8,652 bases of DNA from Bacteroidota bacterium (GTDB taxonomy: Bacteria > Bacteroidota > Bacteroidia > Flavobacteriales > Weeksellaceae): positions 1 to 8,652 of the forward strand of contig JAEWOM010000219.1 of assembly GCA_023399675.1 (NCBI GenBank). Reading direction: 5' to 3'. Of the stretch, positions 1-6,034 are shown piece by piece. A program made the position numbers and the translations under genes. Position 1 is the first letter of the stretch, and each line of letters begins with the position of its first letter. A model generated the notes under the pieces. The model made no database searches. It worked only from the letters and a program-made list of their open reading frames with translations, and was not told the DNA's origin.

Positions 1-1
1 T

Positions 2-232
2 ATTTCAGTGCAGCAACTCAGTCAGCTCTGCAAAACCATGTCCGGAAAAACGCCTAAGGAAGTCATCCTCGATTTCCTTATCCTTAATATAAAGAGCACG
101 CTCCGCAATCCGGATTTCACAATTTCGGAAGTTTCCTATCAGTTTGATATTGATGATTCGAGCTATTTTGCGCGGCTTTTCAAACAAAAGACCGGACTCA
201 CGCCAAAAGAATACCGTCTTTCCGTGAATTAA
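2..232 (+). CDS. AraC-family transcriptional regulator, C-terminal fragment
   Basis: Partial gene, open to the left edge and ending at TAA 230-232. The visible 76 residues are the end of an AraC/XylS DNA-binding domain. The second helix-turn-helix and family signature can be read: ISEVSYQFDIDDSSYFARLF, followed by KQKTGLTPKEYR. This matches the AraC pattern in which a DxSYFxRxFK helix precedes GxTPxxYR. The sensory domain lies outside the window, so the effector cannot be told. The gene points toward the catechol operon with 279 bases between them, and the spacer is full of dyad symmetries. Control of the operon by a catabolite such as catechol or muconate is therefore plausible, but it is inferred from position only. 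The GTG at 8 is an internal codon, not a start. Confidence 0.9.
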   Translation: MSVQQLSQLCKTMSGKTPKEVILDFLILNIKSTLRNPDFTISEVSYQFDIDDSSYFARLFKQKTGLTPKEYRLSVN

Positions 233-283
233 TTTTTTCAGGAGCCGGGAACCTGTTTTACATTTCAATCTTTTTTGTTCGGC

Positions 284-307
284 AAATCCTCTCACAAAAA
301 AGGATTT
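284..307. repeat. Inverted repeat in catB upstream region
   Basis: Perfect 7-bp arms AAATCCT (284-290) and AGGATTT (301-307) are separated by 10 bases. No T-run follows on either strand, so it does not look like an intrinsic terminator. It may be an operator half-site pair or chance in AT-rich DNA. Confidence 0.35.
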
Positions 308-337
308 CCATTTCAACCAGGGCTAGTTACGATTTGT

Positions 338-353
338 AATCTTTATAAAGATT
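338..353. promoter_or_regulatory. 16-bp perfect palindrome upstream of catB, possible operator
   Basis: AATCTTTATAAAGATT is a perfect 16-bp palindrome with no spacer, about 160 bases before the catB start codon and about 100 bases after the araC stop. Such symmetry is typical of a binding site for a dimeric regulator. No T-run follows, so a terminator is unlikely. The cognate protein is unknown. AraC proteins usually bind direct repeats, so this may belong to another factor. Confidence 0.4.
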
Positions 354-359
354 CGTTGT

Positions 360-382
360 AAACCAATGTTTCGTTTTGGTTT
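360..382. repeat. Inverted repeat AAACCAA-N9-TTGGTTT
   Basis: Perfect 7-bp arms at 360-366 and 376-382 have a 9-base loop. It starts 6 bases after the 16-bp palindrome. It could form a hairpin in a long 5' leader or be an operator. No uridine tract follows it. Confidence 0.35.
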
Positions 383-431
383 CAAATTGATAAAAACAAA
401 AAATCCCATTAATTCCTAAAAAAGTCCTATT

Positions 432-449
432 ACATGATTTTTATCATGT
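432..449. promoter_or_regulatory. CRP/FNR-like dyad site upstream of catB
   Basis: ACATGATTTTTATCATGT is a perfect 7-4-7 inverted repeat. The core TGAT-N4-ATCA has the architecture of sites for the CRP/FNR superfamily; the E. coli FNR consensus is TTGAT-N4-ATCAA. It ends 1 base before the putative -7 box at 451. With that promoter its centre (440.5) lies around -22, which suggests repression. If transcription starts near 482 it would sit at an activator position near -41.5. The regulator itself is not in the window. Confidence 0.5.
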
Positions 450-450
450 T

Positions 451-458
451 TAACTTTG
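451..458 (+). promoter_or_regulatory. Putative -7 box of the cat operon promoter
   Basis: TAACTTTG exactly matches the Bacteroidota housekeeping -7 consensus TAnnTTTG and lies 53 bases before the catB start. No TTG is found at the -33 distance (about 425-431), which fits a promoter that depends on an activator. The leader would be about 50 bases. Confidence 0.5.
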
Positions 459-511
459 GCTTATCAATTTGTTAATAGAGATTTAACAGATTCTGAAGTG
501 AAACAGTTAGC

Positions 512-1639
512 ATGAAAAAAAATCCTAAAATAATATCCGTTGAAGTTGCAATTCTGGAATTGCCAACGATTCGTCCGCACAAACTTTCGATGGCGACGAT
601 GAAAAACCAAACCATGGTAATCAGCAGAATTACTTCGGAAGACGGAATTACCGGATGGGGCGAAAGCACCACAATCGGCGGAATGACCTACGGACCGGAA
701 TCTCCGGAAGGCATGAAACTGACGATTGAAAAATACATCGCTCCACATTTAATCGGTCAGGATGCCACAAACATCAATGCGTTGATGCATAAAATCGAGA
801 AAAATGTAAAAGGCAACACATTTGCAAAAGCCGGAATCGAAACTGCACTTCTCGATGCGCAGGGAAAAAGACTCGGAATCACCGTTGCTGAATATTTAGG
901 CGGTTCCATTTCTGACAAACTTCCGGTGCTTTGGACTTTAGCCAGCGGAAATACTGAAAAAGATATTGAAGAAGCCCAACATCTAGTTTCCATCAAAAGA
1001 CACGATACTTTCAAACTGAAAATCGGAAGCAACGAACCAAAAAAAGACGTTGCTCATGTAGTTGCCATCAAAAAAGCGTTAGGCGAAGACATCAGAATCA
1101 CAGTCGACATCAATCAGGCGTGGGACGAATACAACGCTAAAACTTGGGTAAAAGTTCTGCAGGACAACGGAATTGATCTTATCGAACAGCCCATCATCAA
1201 AACCAATTTTGAAGGTTTGGCCAGATTAACCGAATATTTCCACGTTCCGATAATGGCTGATGAAGCTGTTGCAACCACAGAAGATGCGATGAAGCTGGCA
1301 AAAATTCGCGGTGGAAGTGTTTTCGCAGTGAAAATCATGAAAACGGGCGGACTGAACAACGCTGCAAAAATCGCAGGAATGGCCAACGCAGCCGACATCG
1401 GACTGTACGGAGGAACGATGCTGGAAGGAACTATCGGAAGTGTAGCTTCGGCGCAGGTTTTCAGCACATTCACCAATTTAAGTTGGGGAACGGAACTTTT
1501 CGGACCGCTTTTATTAACCGACGATTTTGTAACCAACCCGATGGTTTTCCGCGACTGCCATCTGGAACTTCCAAAAAAAAAACCCGGCCTCGGACTGGAA
1601 ATCGATGAAGATAAATTCAAATTTTATAAAAGGAAGTAA
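512..1639 (+). CDS. catB: Muconate cycloisomerase (cis,cis-muconate lactonizing enzyme)
   Basis: 375 residues, the usual length. It converts cis,cis-muconate to muconolactone in the cytoplasm, the second step of catechol ortho-cleavage. It is a mandelate racemase/MLE type of the enolase superfamily: an N-terminal capping domain (about 1-130) carries LPTIRPHKL and GNTFAKAGIETALLDAQGKR, followed by a TIM barrel. Catalytic FKLK gives K168 and K170. Metal ligands are D199 (VDIN), E225 (IEQP) and D250 (MADE). K274 lies in VKIMKTGG, and E328 in WGTELFGPLLL. Each equals the Pseudomonas putida MLE residue number plus one (K169, D198, E224, D249, K273, E327), so the enzyme should be active. The WGTELFGPLLL block favours a true muconate cycloisomerase over dipeptide epimerase or o-succinylbenzoate synthase relatives. 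It is first in the operon, 88 bases before catC. A run of ten A occurs near its 3' end. Confidence 0.96.
   Translation: MKKNPKIISVEVAILELPTIRPHKLSMATMKNQTMVISRITSEDGITGWGESTTIGGMTYGPESPEGMKLTIEKYIAPHLIGQDATNINALMHKIEKNVKGNTFAKAGIETALLDAQGKRLGITVAEYLGGSISDKLPVLWTLASGNTEKDIEEAQHLVSIKRHDTFKLKIGSNEPKKDVAHVVAIKKALGEDIRITVDINQAWDEYNAKTWVKVLQDNGIDLIEQPIIKTNFEGLARLTEYFHVPIMADEAVATTEDAMKLAKIRGGSVFAVKIMKTGGLNNAAKIAGMANAADIGLYGGTMLEGTIGSVASAQVFSTFTNLSWGTELFGPLLLTDDFVTNPMVFRDCHLELPKKKPGLGLEIDEDKFKFYKRK
1573..1582 (+). repeat. A10 homopolymer within catB
   Basis: Ten consecutive A residues encode the lysines of LPKKKPGL (residues 355-357). The run is downstream of all catalytic residues, and the frame is intact here. 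Slippage would change only the last 18 or so residues. Confidence 0.9.
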
Positions 1640-1642
1640 GAT

Positions 1643-1712
1643 TTGAGAGCCGAGAACCAAGAGAAAAGATAAAAGATATAAAGCACAAATCGTAATTCGT
1701 AATTGATAATTT
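1643..1712. repeat. Repeat-like spacer between catB and catC
   Basis: The 88-base spacer contains nested short tandem words: AAAAGAT twice (1664-1670, 1671-1677) and CGTAATT twice (1691-1697, 1698-1704), preceded by a purine-rich stretch GAGAGCCGAGAACCAAGAG. I associate such strings with dispersed intergenic sequences in Chryseobacterium-type genomes, but that is memory and not a search result. No promoter match or terminator hairpin is seen. Confidence 0.4.
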
Positions 1713-1727
1713 GAAATTAAAACTAAA

Positions 1728-2018
1728 ATGGTATACGTAGTAGAAATGGATGTAAACATCCCGGAAACCTGGTCTGAAGAAAAACTTCAGGATTACGGAA
1801 GCCGCGAGCGCGAAACATCCCAGAAATGGCAGAATTCCGGCAAATGGAAATATCTGTGGCGCGTTGCCGGCCGCTACTCCAACATCAGTGTTCTGGAAGT
1901 GGAAAGTCCGGACGAACTTCATCAAATCCTAAGTTCACTGCCGCTCTTTCCGTACATGAACATCAAAGTAACCAGCGTTTGCAAACATCCGAACGCCGTT
2001 CGTGAGAATTTAATTTAA
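1728..2018 (+). CDS. catC: Muconolactone delta-isomerase
   Basis: 96 residues, normal for this small family, which forms a homodecamer in Pseudomonas. It shifts the double bond of muconolactone to give 3-oxoadipate enol-lactone, the step between CatB and PcaD. Family hallmarks are visible along the whole chain: the MDVNIP block at residues 7-12, GKWKYLWR near 38-45, VAGRYSN near 46-52, VESPDELH near 58-65, LPLFPYM near 71-77, and the C-terminal CKHPNAVR. The start at 1728 puts the first strand MVYVVEMDV exactly where family members begin. The gene follows catB and is 41 bases before catA, clearly in the same operon. Confidence 0.96.
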   Translation: MVYVVEMDVNIPETWSEEKLQDYGSRERETSQKWQNSGKWKYLWRVAGRYSNISVLEVESPDELHQILSSLPLFPYMNIKVTSVCKHPNAVRENLI

Positions 2019-2059
2019 AACAGAATCACAAAATATTAATCAAAAAAAGTTAACAAGTT

Positions 2060-2992
2060 ATGATGACCAAAGAACAAATCCACAAAGAGTTAGATTACAC
2101 CCTTTCAAAGGAAGATCCTGCAAAAGGAAATCCGAGAATAAAAGAAATCGTAAACCTTCTGCTGAAAGACCTTTTCTATGCAATGGTTGATCTTGACATT
2201 ACTTCCGAAGAAATGTGGCACGCTGCAGACTATCTGAAAGAAGTAGGACAAAACAACGAATGGGGCTTGCTTTACGCAGGTTTGGGTATAGAAAGATTTA
2301 TCGCTGCGATGAGCGAACATGCCGATGAAGAAGCCGGTTTTAAAGGTGAAACACCAAGAACGATTGAAGGTCCGCTTTACGTAGCCGGAGCTCCGAAAAC
2401 TGAATCTTTCGCAGCGCTTGAAAACGAGCCGGAAGACAGCAAAGACATGGAAAGATTCTACATGAGCGGAACCATTAAAGATGTAGACGGAAATCCTGTT
2501 GAAGGCGCTTTGCTTGAAGTTTGGCACTGCAACGACAAAGGACTTTACTCCTATTTCGATTCCAGCCAGTCCGATTACAACTTGAGAAGAGCAATCAGAG
2601 TGGGTGCAGACGGAAAATATACTTTCAAAACTGTAATTCCTCCGGGATATTCTTGTCCTCCGGGAAGCTGCACGGAAAGAATGATGACCGCTTTAGGAAG
2701 ACACGGAAGCCGTCCTGCACACATTCACTTCTTCGTAACCAAGCCGGGATACAGAAAATTAACAACACAAATCAACATAGAAGGCGACCCGCTAACGTTT
2801 GACGATTTCGCATTCGCAACCAAGGAAGAACCCGTTCCGCATATCTCAAGACACACAGCGGATGAAGCTGAAGCGAAAGGTTTTGAAAAAGAGCCGTTCG
2901 CATATGCAGAGTTCAATTTCAATATTCTGAAAGAAGAAACTGCGAAAAATGATGGTGAAAACCACAGAACAAGAGCACTTGCTGCTAACTAA
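2060..2992 (+). CDS. catA: Catechol 1,2-dioxygenase (intradiol, Fe(III))
   Basis: 310 residues, typical. It opens catechol with O2 between the two hydroxylated carbons, yielding cis,cis-muconate. An N-terminal helical linker/dimerization domain (about 1-100) is followed by the intradiol beta-sandwich, introduced by EGPLYVAGAP (103-112). The four non-heme Fe(III) ligands can be read: Y163 in GLYSYFD, Y197 in PPGYSCPPGS, and H221 and H223 in RPAHIHFFV. They correspond to Y164, Y200, H224 and H226 of the Pseudomonas enzyme. LEVWHCND (152-159) is the usual block ahead of the first tyrosine. The catechol rather than hydroxyquinol or chlorocatechol assignment rests mainly on the catBC neighbours. 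Two ATG codons are adjacent at 2060 and 2063, and either could start; the upstream spacer is A-rich without a Shine-Dalgarno. Confidence 0.95.
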   Translation: MMTKEQIHKELDYTLSKEDPAKGNPRIKEIVNLLLKDLFYAMVDLDITSEEMWHAADYLKEVGQNNEWGLLYAGLGIERFIAAMSEHADEEAGFKGETPRTIEGPLYVAGAPKTESFAALENEPEDSKDMERFYMSGTIKDVDGNPVEGALLEVWHCNDKGLYSYFDSSQSDYNLRRAIRVGADGKYTFKTVIPPGYSCPPGSCTERMMTALGRHGSRPAHIHFFVTKPGYRKLTTQINIEGDPLTFDDFAFATKEEPVPHISRHTADEAEAKGFEKEPFAYAEFNFNILKEETAKNDGENHRTRALAAN

Positions 2993-3040
2993 AACAATCT
3001 TTACCAAACTCAATGTCTTCGGATATTGGGTTTGGTTTTA

Positions 3041-3124
3041 ATCTCATTGAATATACACAGTTAACTGCAGCATTCTAAGCAAAAAAACTCAATGAGATCC
3101 GTGAAAATCTGTGTAATCTGTGCG
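3041..3124. repeat. Repeat-like spacer with interleaved dyads between catA and pcaD
   Basis: Within the 148-base catA-pcaD spacer, ATCTCATTGA (3041-3050) is exactly complementary to TCAATGAGAT (3089-3098), and ACACAG (3055-3060) to CTGTGT (3109-3114). The order A-B-A'-B' is interleaved rather than nested. AATCTGTG is also repeated directly (3106-3113, 3115-3122). The block around 3097-3124 resembles a widely scattered bacterial intergenic string known to me from memory. It could be a decayed dispersed repeat or a structured RNA spacer. No T-run marks it as a terminator. Confidence 0.45.
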
Positions 3125-3140
3125 AATAATTTTATAAAAA

Positions 3141-3920
3141 ATGTCAAAAATAAAAACAAACGGAATCGAAATCAATTATCAGCTGATCAACAACGGCAAA
3201 CCTGAAACTTTGGTTTTTTCCAATTCCTTAGGAACGAATTTCACGATGTGGAATAAACAACTTGAAGCCGTTTCCGAACATTTCAACATATTGTTGAGCG
3301 ACACGCGCGGACATGGAAACACCGATGTTACCGAAGGTGATTATTCAGCTGAACTTTTGGGAAATGATCTGCTTGAACTGACCAAAAATCTTGGGATTGA
3401 AACATTTCACTTCTGTGGACTTTCAATGGGCGGACTTATTGGACAGTGGTTAGGTTTGAACGGAGGAAACCGAGTACAGAAAATTGTTTTGTGCAATACC
3501 GCCGCGAAAATCGGAACCACAGATTCCTGGAACGACCGCATCAGTTTGGTACAGAAAGAAGGTCTGGAACCGGTTGCAGCAGGAACGCCTGCCAAATGGT
3601 TCACCGATGATTTCATTGAAAATCAGAAAAATGAAGTGGAAGAAATCATTAATAATTTCAAGACAAATTCTCCACAGGGATACGCTTCTAACTGTGCAAT
3701 GGTGCGTGATGCAGATTTCCGTGATGAATTAAAAAATATTAAAAATCCGGTACTGATTATCGCCGGAGAACAAGATCCTGTAACCACCGTTGAAGATGGA
3801 AAATGGATGCAGAAAGAAATCAAAAATTCAGTACTAATAACCATAGATGCAAGGCATCTCTCTGCATTTGAAAAACCAACTGAATTCAATCAAATATTGC
3901 TTCAGTTTTTAAATAAATAA
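3141..3920 (+). CDS. pcaD: 3-oxoadipate enol-lactonase (alpha/beta hydrolase)
   Basis: 259 residues, typical of PcaD/CatD. It hydrolyses 3-oxoadipate enol-lactone to 3-oxoadipate, where the catechol and protocatechuate branches meet. It has the alpha/beta-hydrolase fold. SNSLGTNFTMW (27-37) supplies the oxyanion-hole segment, and DTRGHG occurs at 54-59. The nucleophile elbow GLSMGG (93-98) gives S95, the acid is D212 in AGEQDP, and the base is H239 in DARHLS, so the triad is complete. The SLGT and DTRGHG blocks favour enol-lactonase over general esterases, and the position after catBCA supports it. No CMD (carboxymuconolactone decarboxylase) fusion is present, as expected for a catechol-only route. 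The gene is 125 bases before the CoA-transferase. Confidence 0.93.
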   Translation: MSKIKTNGIEINYQLINNGKPETLVFSNSLGTNFTMWNKQLEAVSEHFNILLSDTRGHGNTDVTEGDYSAELLGNDLLELTKNLGIETFHFCGLSMGGLIGQWLGLNGGNRVQKIVLCNTAAKIGTTDSWNDRISLVQKEGLEPVAAGTPAKWFTDDFIENQKNEVEEIINNFKTNSPQGYASNCAMVRDADFRDELKNIKNPVLIIAGEQDPVTTVEDGKWMQKEIKNSVLITIDARHLSAFEKPTEFNQILLQFLNK

Positions 3921-3941
3921 TTACTAACAGAAATCTTCTGT

Positions 3942-4031
3942 CCACTTTGCAATTCATTGTAAGATGAATCTTTGCGGACTTAGAAATAATGCGCAAAAAC
4001 GGAAAAGCAACTTTACGGACTTTGCGCTTAA
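3942..4031. repeat. Repeat-like spacer with CTTTGCGGACTT words between pcaD and CoA-transferase
   Basis: The 125-base spacer holds CTTTGCGGACTT (3970-3981) and CTTTACGGACTT (4011-4022), which match at 11 of 12 positions, plus a third ACTTTGC at 3944-3950. GCGCAAA (3991-3997) is complementary to TTTGCGC (4021-4027), allowing a weak hairpin. These words recall dispersed intergenic strings of flavobacterial genomes (from memory, not searched). Confidence 0.4.
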
Positions 4032-4045
4032 TCAAAATAAAAAAA

Positions 4046-5407
4046 ATGGAAACAGTTCCCATTATCACAGCAAACGAAGCTGCTGCCAAAGTGAAAGACG
4101 GCGATACGCTGCTTCAGGGCGGATTCGGAATGACCGGAAATCCTGTTCACCTGATGCATGCGCTTGCTGAAACAGGCACAAAAAATATAACATTCATCGG
4201 AAACAACGTTGGCGAAGCCGGACTTGGCGGCGGTCGACTTTTGAGAAACGGACAGATTAAGAAAATGATCGGCTCCTTCTTCACATCCAATCCGGAAGCT
4301 GTAAAAGCTGCGCAGGACGGCGACGTTGAATATGAACTGATTCCGCAGGGAACATTGGCTGAAGCAGTTCGTGCAGGTGGCGCAGGAATCGGCGGTTTCT
4401 ATACCGTAACAGCAGCCGGAACCGATATCACGAAAAACCACGAAACCAAAATTATTAACGGGAAAGAAATGGTTTTCATTCCGTCCATTCGTGGAAATGT
4501 GGCTTTCGTTCGTGCCTGGAAAGCCGATACAGCGGGAAATCTTCAGTATCGAATGACCGAACAGAATTTCAATAAATCTTTTGCAACTGCTGCAGACTTG
4601 TTGATTGCTGAAGCTGAACACATCGTTCCGGTTGGAGAAATTGAACCGGAAAACGTTCATAAGCAAGGATGTTTCGTTGACTTTTTGGTTGAGGCACACA
4701 CCACGGTTGAGGAACTGGGAAGTTCAGGATCGGTAAGTTCAAGCAAAGTAGTTTCGGAACGCAGAATGAATATGGCAAAACGCGCTTTGGCGGAATTAAA
4801 TCAAGGCGAAGTCGTGAATTTAGGAATTGGAATTCCAACTTTGGTAGCCGATTTAATCACACCGGAACACGGCATTATCCTCCACACCGAAAACGGAATG
4901 TTAGGCGTTGGTCCGGTTTTTTCCGACGGTGGCGGCGCGATGGATTATCCGGTTAACGCAGGAAAAATTCCGGTAACCGCACTTCCGGGAAGCTCTTATT
5001 TTGACTCCGCGGATTCTTTCGCGATGATTCGCGGCGGACATATCGATACGGCTGTAATGGGCGGACTTCAGGTTGATGAACATGCCAATCTTACGAACTG
5101 GGCTGTTCCGGGACAACCGCTTTTAGGCGTTGGAGGCGCAATGGATTTGGCTTCCGGTGCGAAAAAACTCATCATTACGATGATGCACACGGAGAAAAAC
5201 GGTGATCCGAAGATTGTTCCGACCTGCGATTTACCTTTGACGACCAAAAATTCTGTTGATATGATTATCACCGACTTAGCGGTTTTCAAATTCATCGACG
5301 GCAAACTGACTTTAACTGAACTGCTGAACGGAGCGACCTTAGAAGAAGTTCGTGAAAAAACTTCAGCAAAATTCGAAGAGAAAATCGAGACCAAAACTGA
5401 AGCGTAG
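4046..5407 (+). CDS. pcaIJ: 3-oxoadipate CoA-transferase, fused alpha and beta subunits
   Basis: 453 residues from the chosen start, combining two family I CoA-transferase subunits that most bacteria encode as separate genes of about 220-230 residues each. It transfers CoA from succinyl-CoA to 3-oxoadipate. The alpha half (about 1-215) begins [21 protein letters not shown] and carries [19 protein letters not shown] (102-120). A serine/glycine-rich joint (about 219-237) follows. The beta half opens with [20 protein letters not shown] and has the catalytic glutamate E282 in [12 protein letters not shown] 4046 is preferred because the family N-terminus starts there; the in-frame ATG at 3989 would only translate spacer repeat DNA into a basic tail. 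Acetoacetate (SCOT/AtoDA-like) is an alternative substrate, but the full catechol operon argues for 3-oxoadipate. Confidence 0.88.
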   Translation: METVPIITANEAAAKVKDGDTLLQGGFGMTGNPVHLMHALAETGTKNITFIGNNVGEAGLGGGRLLRNGQIKKMIGSFFTSNPEAVKAAQDGDVEYELIPQGTLAEAVRAGGAGIGGFYTVTAAGTDITKNHETKIINGKEMVFIPSIRGNVAFVRAWKADTAGNLQYRMTEQNFNKSFATAADLLIAEAEHIVPVGEIEPENVHKQGCFVDFLVEAHTTVEELGSSGSVSSSKVVSERRMNMAKRALAELNQGEVVNLGIGIPTLVADLITPEHGIILHTENGMLGVGPVFSDGGGAMDYPVNAGKIPVTALPGSSYFDSADSFAMIRGGHIDTAVMGGLQVDEHANLTNWAVPGQPLLGVGGAMDLASGAKKLIITMMHTEKNGDPKIVPTCDLPLTTKNSVDMIITDLAVFKFIDGKLTLTELLNGATLEEVREKTSAKFEEKIETKTEA

Positions 5408-5423
5408 TTTAGACTTCAAAGTT

Positions 5424-5431
5424 TAATTTTG
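5424..5431 (+). promoter_or_regulatory. Putative internal -7 box before the FUSC gene
   Basis: TAATTTTG exactly matches the Bacteroidota -7 consensus TAnnTTTG, 22 bases before the start codon at 5454. No TTG is seen at the -33 distance. Its last five bases are inside the palindrome at 5427-5442, so a protein bound there would block it. Confidence 0.4.
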
Positions 5432-5442
5432 CAGCTGCAAAA
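5427..5442. promoter_or_regulatory. 16-bp perfect palindrome, possible operator of the FUSC gene
   Basis: TTTTGCAGCTGCAAAA is perfectly self-complementary and lies wholly in the 46-base spacer between the CoA-transferase and the FUSC-like gene. It overlaps the putative -7 box and the expected transcription start. No sufficient loop exists for a stable RNA hairpin, so a DNA-binding site is more likely than a terminator. Confidence 0.45.
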
Positions 5443-5453
5443 ATTTACTTTAC

Positions 5454-5987
5454 ATGGACAAATCGCAAACGGTTTCGGGGTTTCGTGGACTGATTTTCTC
5501 GCCGGTTTTCATCTACATCTGTCGGTGCGTAATTGGTTTCACCATCGGATTTTTCATGATGCAGGCCATTCCGGAATACGACCTGTTCTGGGCTTTAATC
5601 TCGATTCTGCTCGTGATTTCGCCGGAAGGAAAAGACAGTCGGAAACTTTCCATCGAGCGCGTAAAAGCCAATTTCGTTGGAGCCGCGTCAGGATTTGCTG
5701 CTGTTTTTCTGCCGGTCAGCATGTATCTGAAAGTGATGGTTGGAATCATCCTCGCCGCAGTTTTATGTAAAGGATTTAAACTCGTTCAGGTATCGAGAAC
5801 AGCTGTTGTTGCAGTGATTATCATTCTGATTGAAAAGCCCGATGAAGGTTTTATGGCACCGATTGAAGGTTTCATTTCTGTGCTGATTGGCTGTCTGATC
5901 GGACTTTTAGTGGTTTTGATAACTGCATTTCCGATTCGGTATTTTCACAAAAAAACGCTTGAAATTGAACATAAACTAAGAGACTAG
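5454..5987 (+). CDS. Small FUSC-type (aromatic acid exporter-like) membrane protein
   Basis: 177 residues, an integral inner-membrane protein. I read about six hydrophobic segments (roughly 16-37, 44-56, 73-88, 91-105, 115-127 and 138-160), with a charged conserved loop SPEGKDSRKLSIERVKANF after segment two. This WALIS...SPEGKD...RVKAN pattern resembles the membrane unit of the FUSC/aromatic acid exporter (YccS, AaeB-related) superfamily. Full-length AaeB-type exporters are about 650-700 residues with two such units and cytoplasmic domains; this is a single half-size unit ending in a short basic tail, so it may work as an oligomer. It sits between the CoA-transferase and the thiolase with 46- and 47-base gaps, so it is probably co-transcribed. 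A role in efflux of catechol, muconate or another pathway acid is inferred from context, not shown. Confidence 0.65.
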   Translation: MDKSQTVSGFRGLIFSPVFIYICRCVIGFTIGFFMMQAIPEYDLFWALISILLVISPEGKDSRKLSIERVKANFVGAASGFAAVFLPVSMYLKVMVGIILAAVLCKGFKLVQVSRTAVVAVIIILIEKPDEGFMAPIEGFISVLIGCLIGLLVVLITAFPIRYFHKKTLEIEHKLRD

Positions 5988-6034
5988 GATTTCTTCAACC
6001 CGTTGAAAAACCCTATTTTTAAACAAATTTTAAT

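Noticed and set aside
8..10. GTG as the start of a 74-residue protein
   Set aside because: The frame is open to the left edge and the product is clearly only the C-terminal half of an AraC DNA-binding domain.
239..255. CAGG...CCTG stem after araC as a terminator
   Set aside because: The stem is only four base pairs before mismatches and the following T-run is short; not enough to call.
1114..1620. 168-codon reading frame on the minus strand
   Set aside because: Antisense to the catalytic half of catB; no family features.
3970..3974. TTTG-containing words in the pcaD-CoA-transferase spacer as -7 boxes
   Set aside because: None has TA at the required two-base distance, so they do not fit TAnnTTTG.
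3989..4045. In-frame upstream ATG that would extend the CoA-transferase by 19 residues
   Set aside because: The extension is encoded by spacer repeat DNA and gives an odd basic tail; family members begin at the [12 protein letters not shown] start at 4046.
4028..4699. 223-codon reading frame on the minus strand
   Set aside because: It lies antisense to the conserved CoA-transferase, shows no recognisable domain and has a composition typical of a shadow frame.
5994..6007. TTCAAC-CC-GTTGAA before pcaF as a terminator or operator
   Set aside because: The two-base loop is too small for a good RNA hairpin, an A-run rather than a T-run follows, and the site is short; no -7 box accompanies it.
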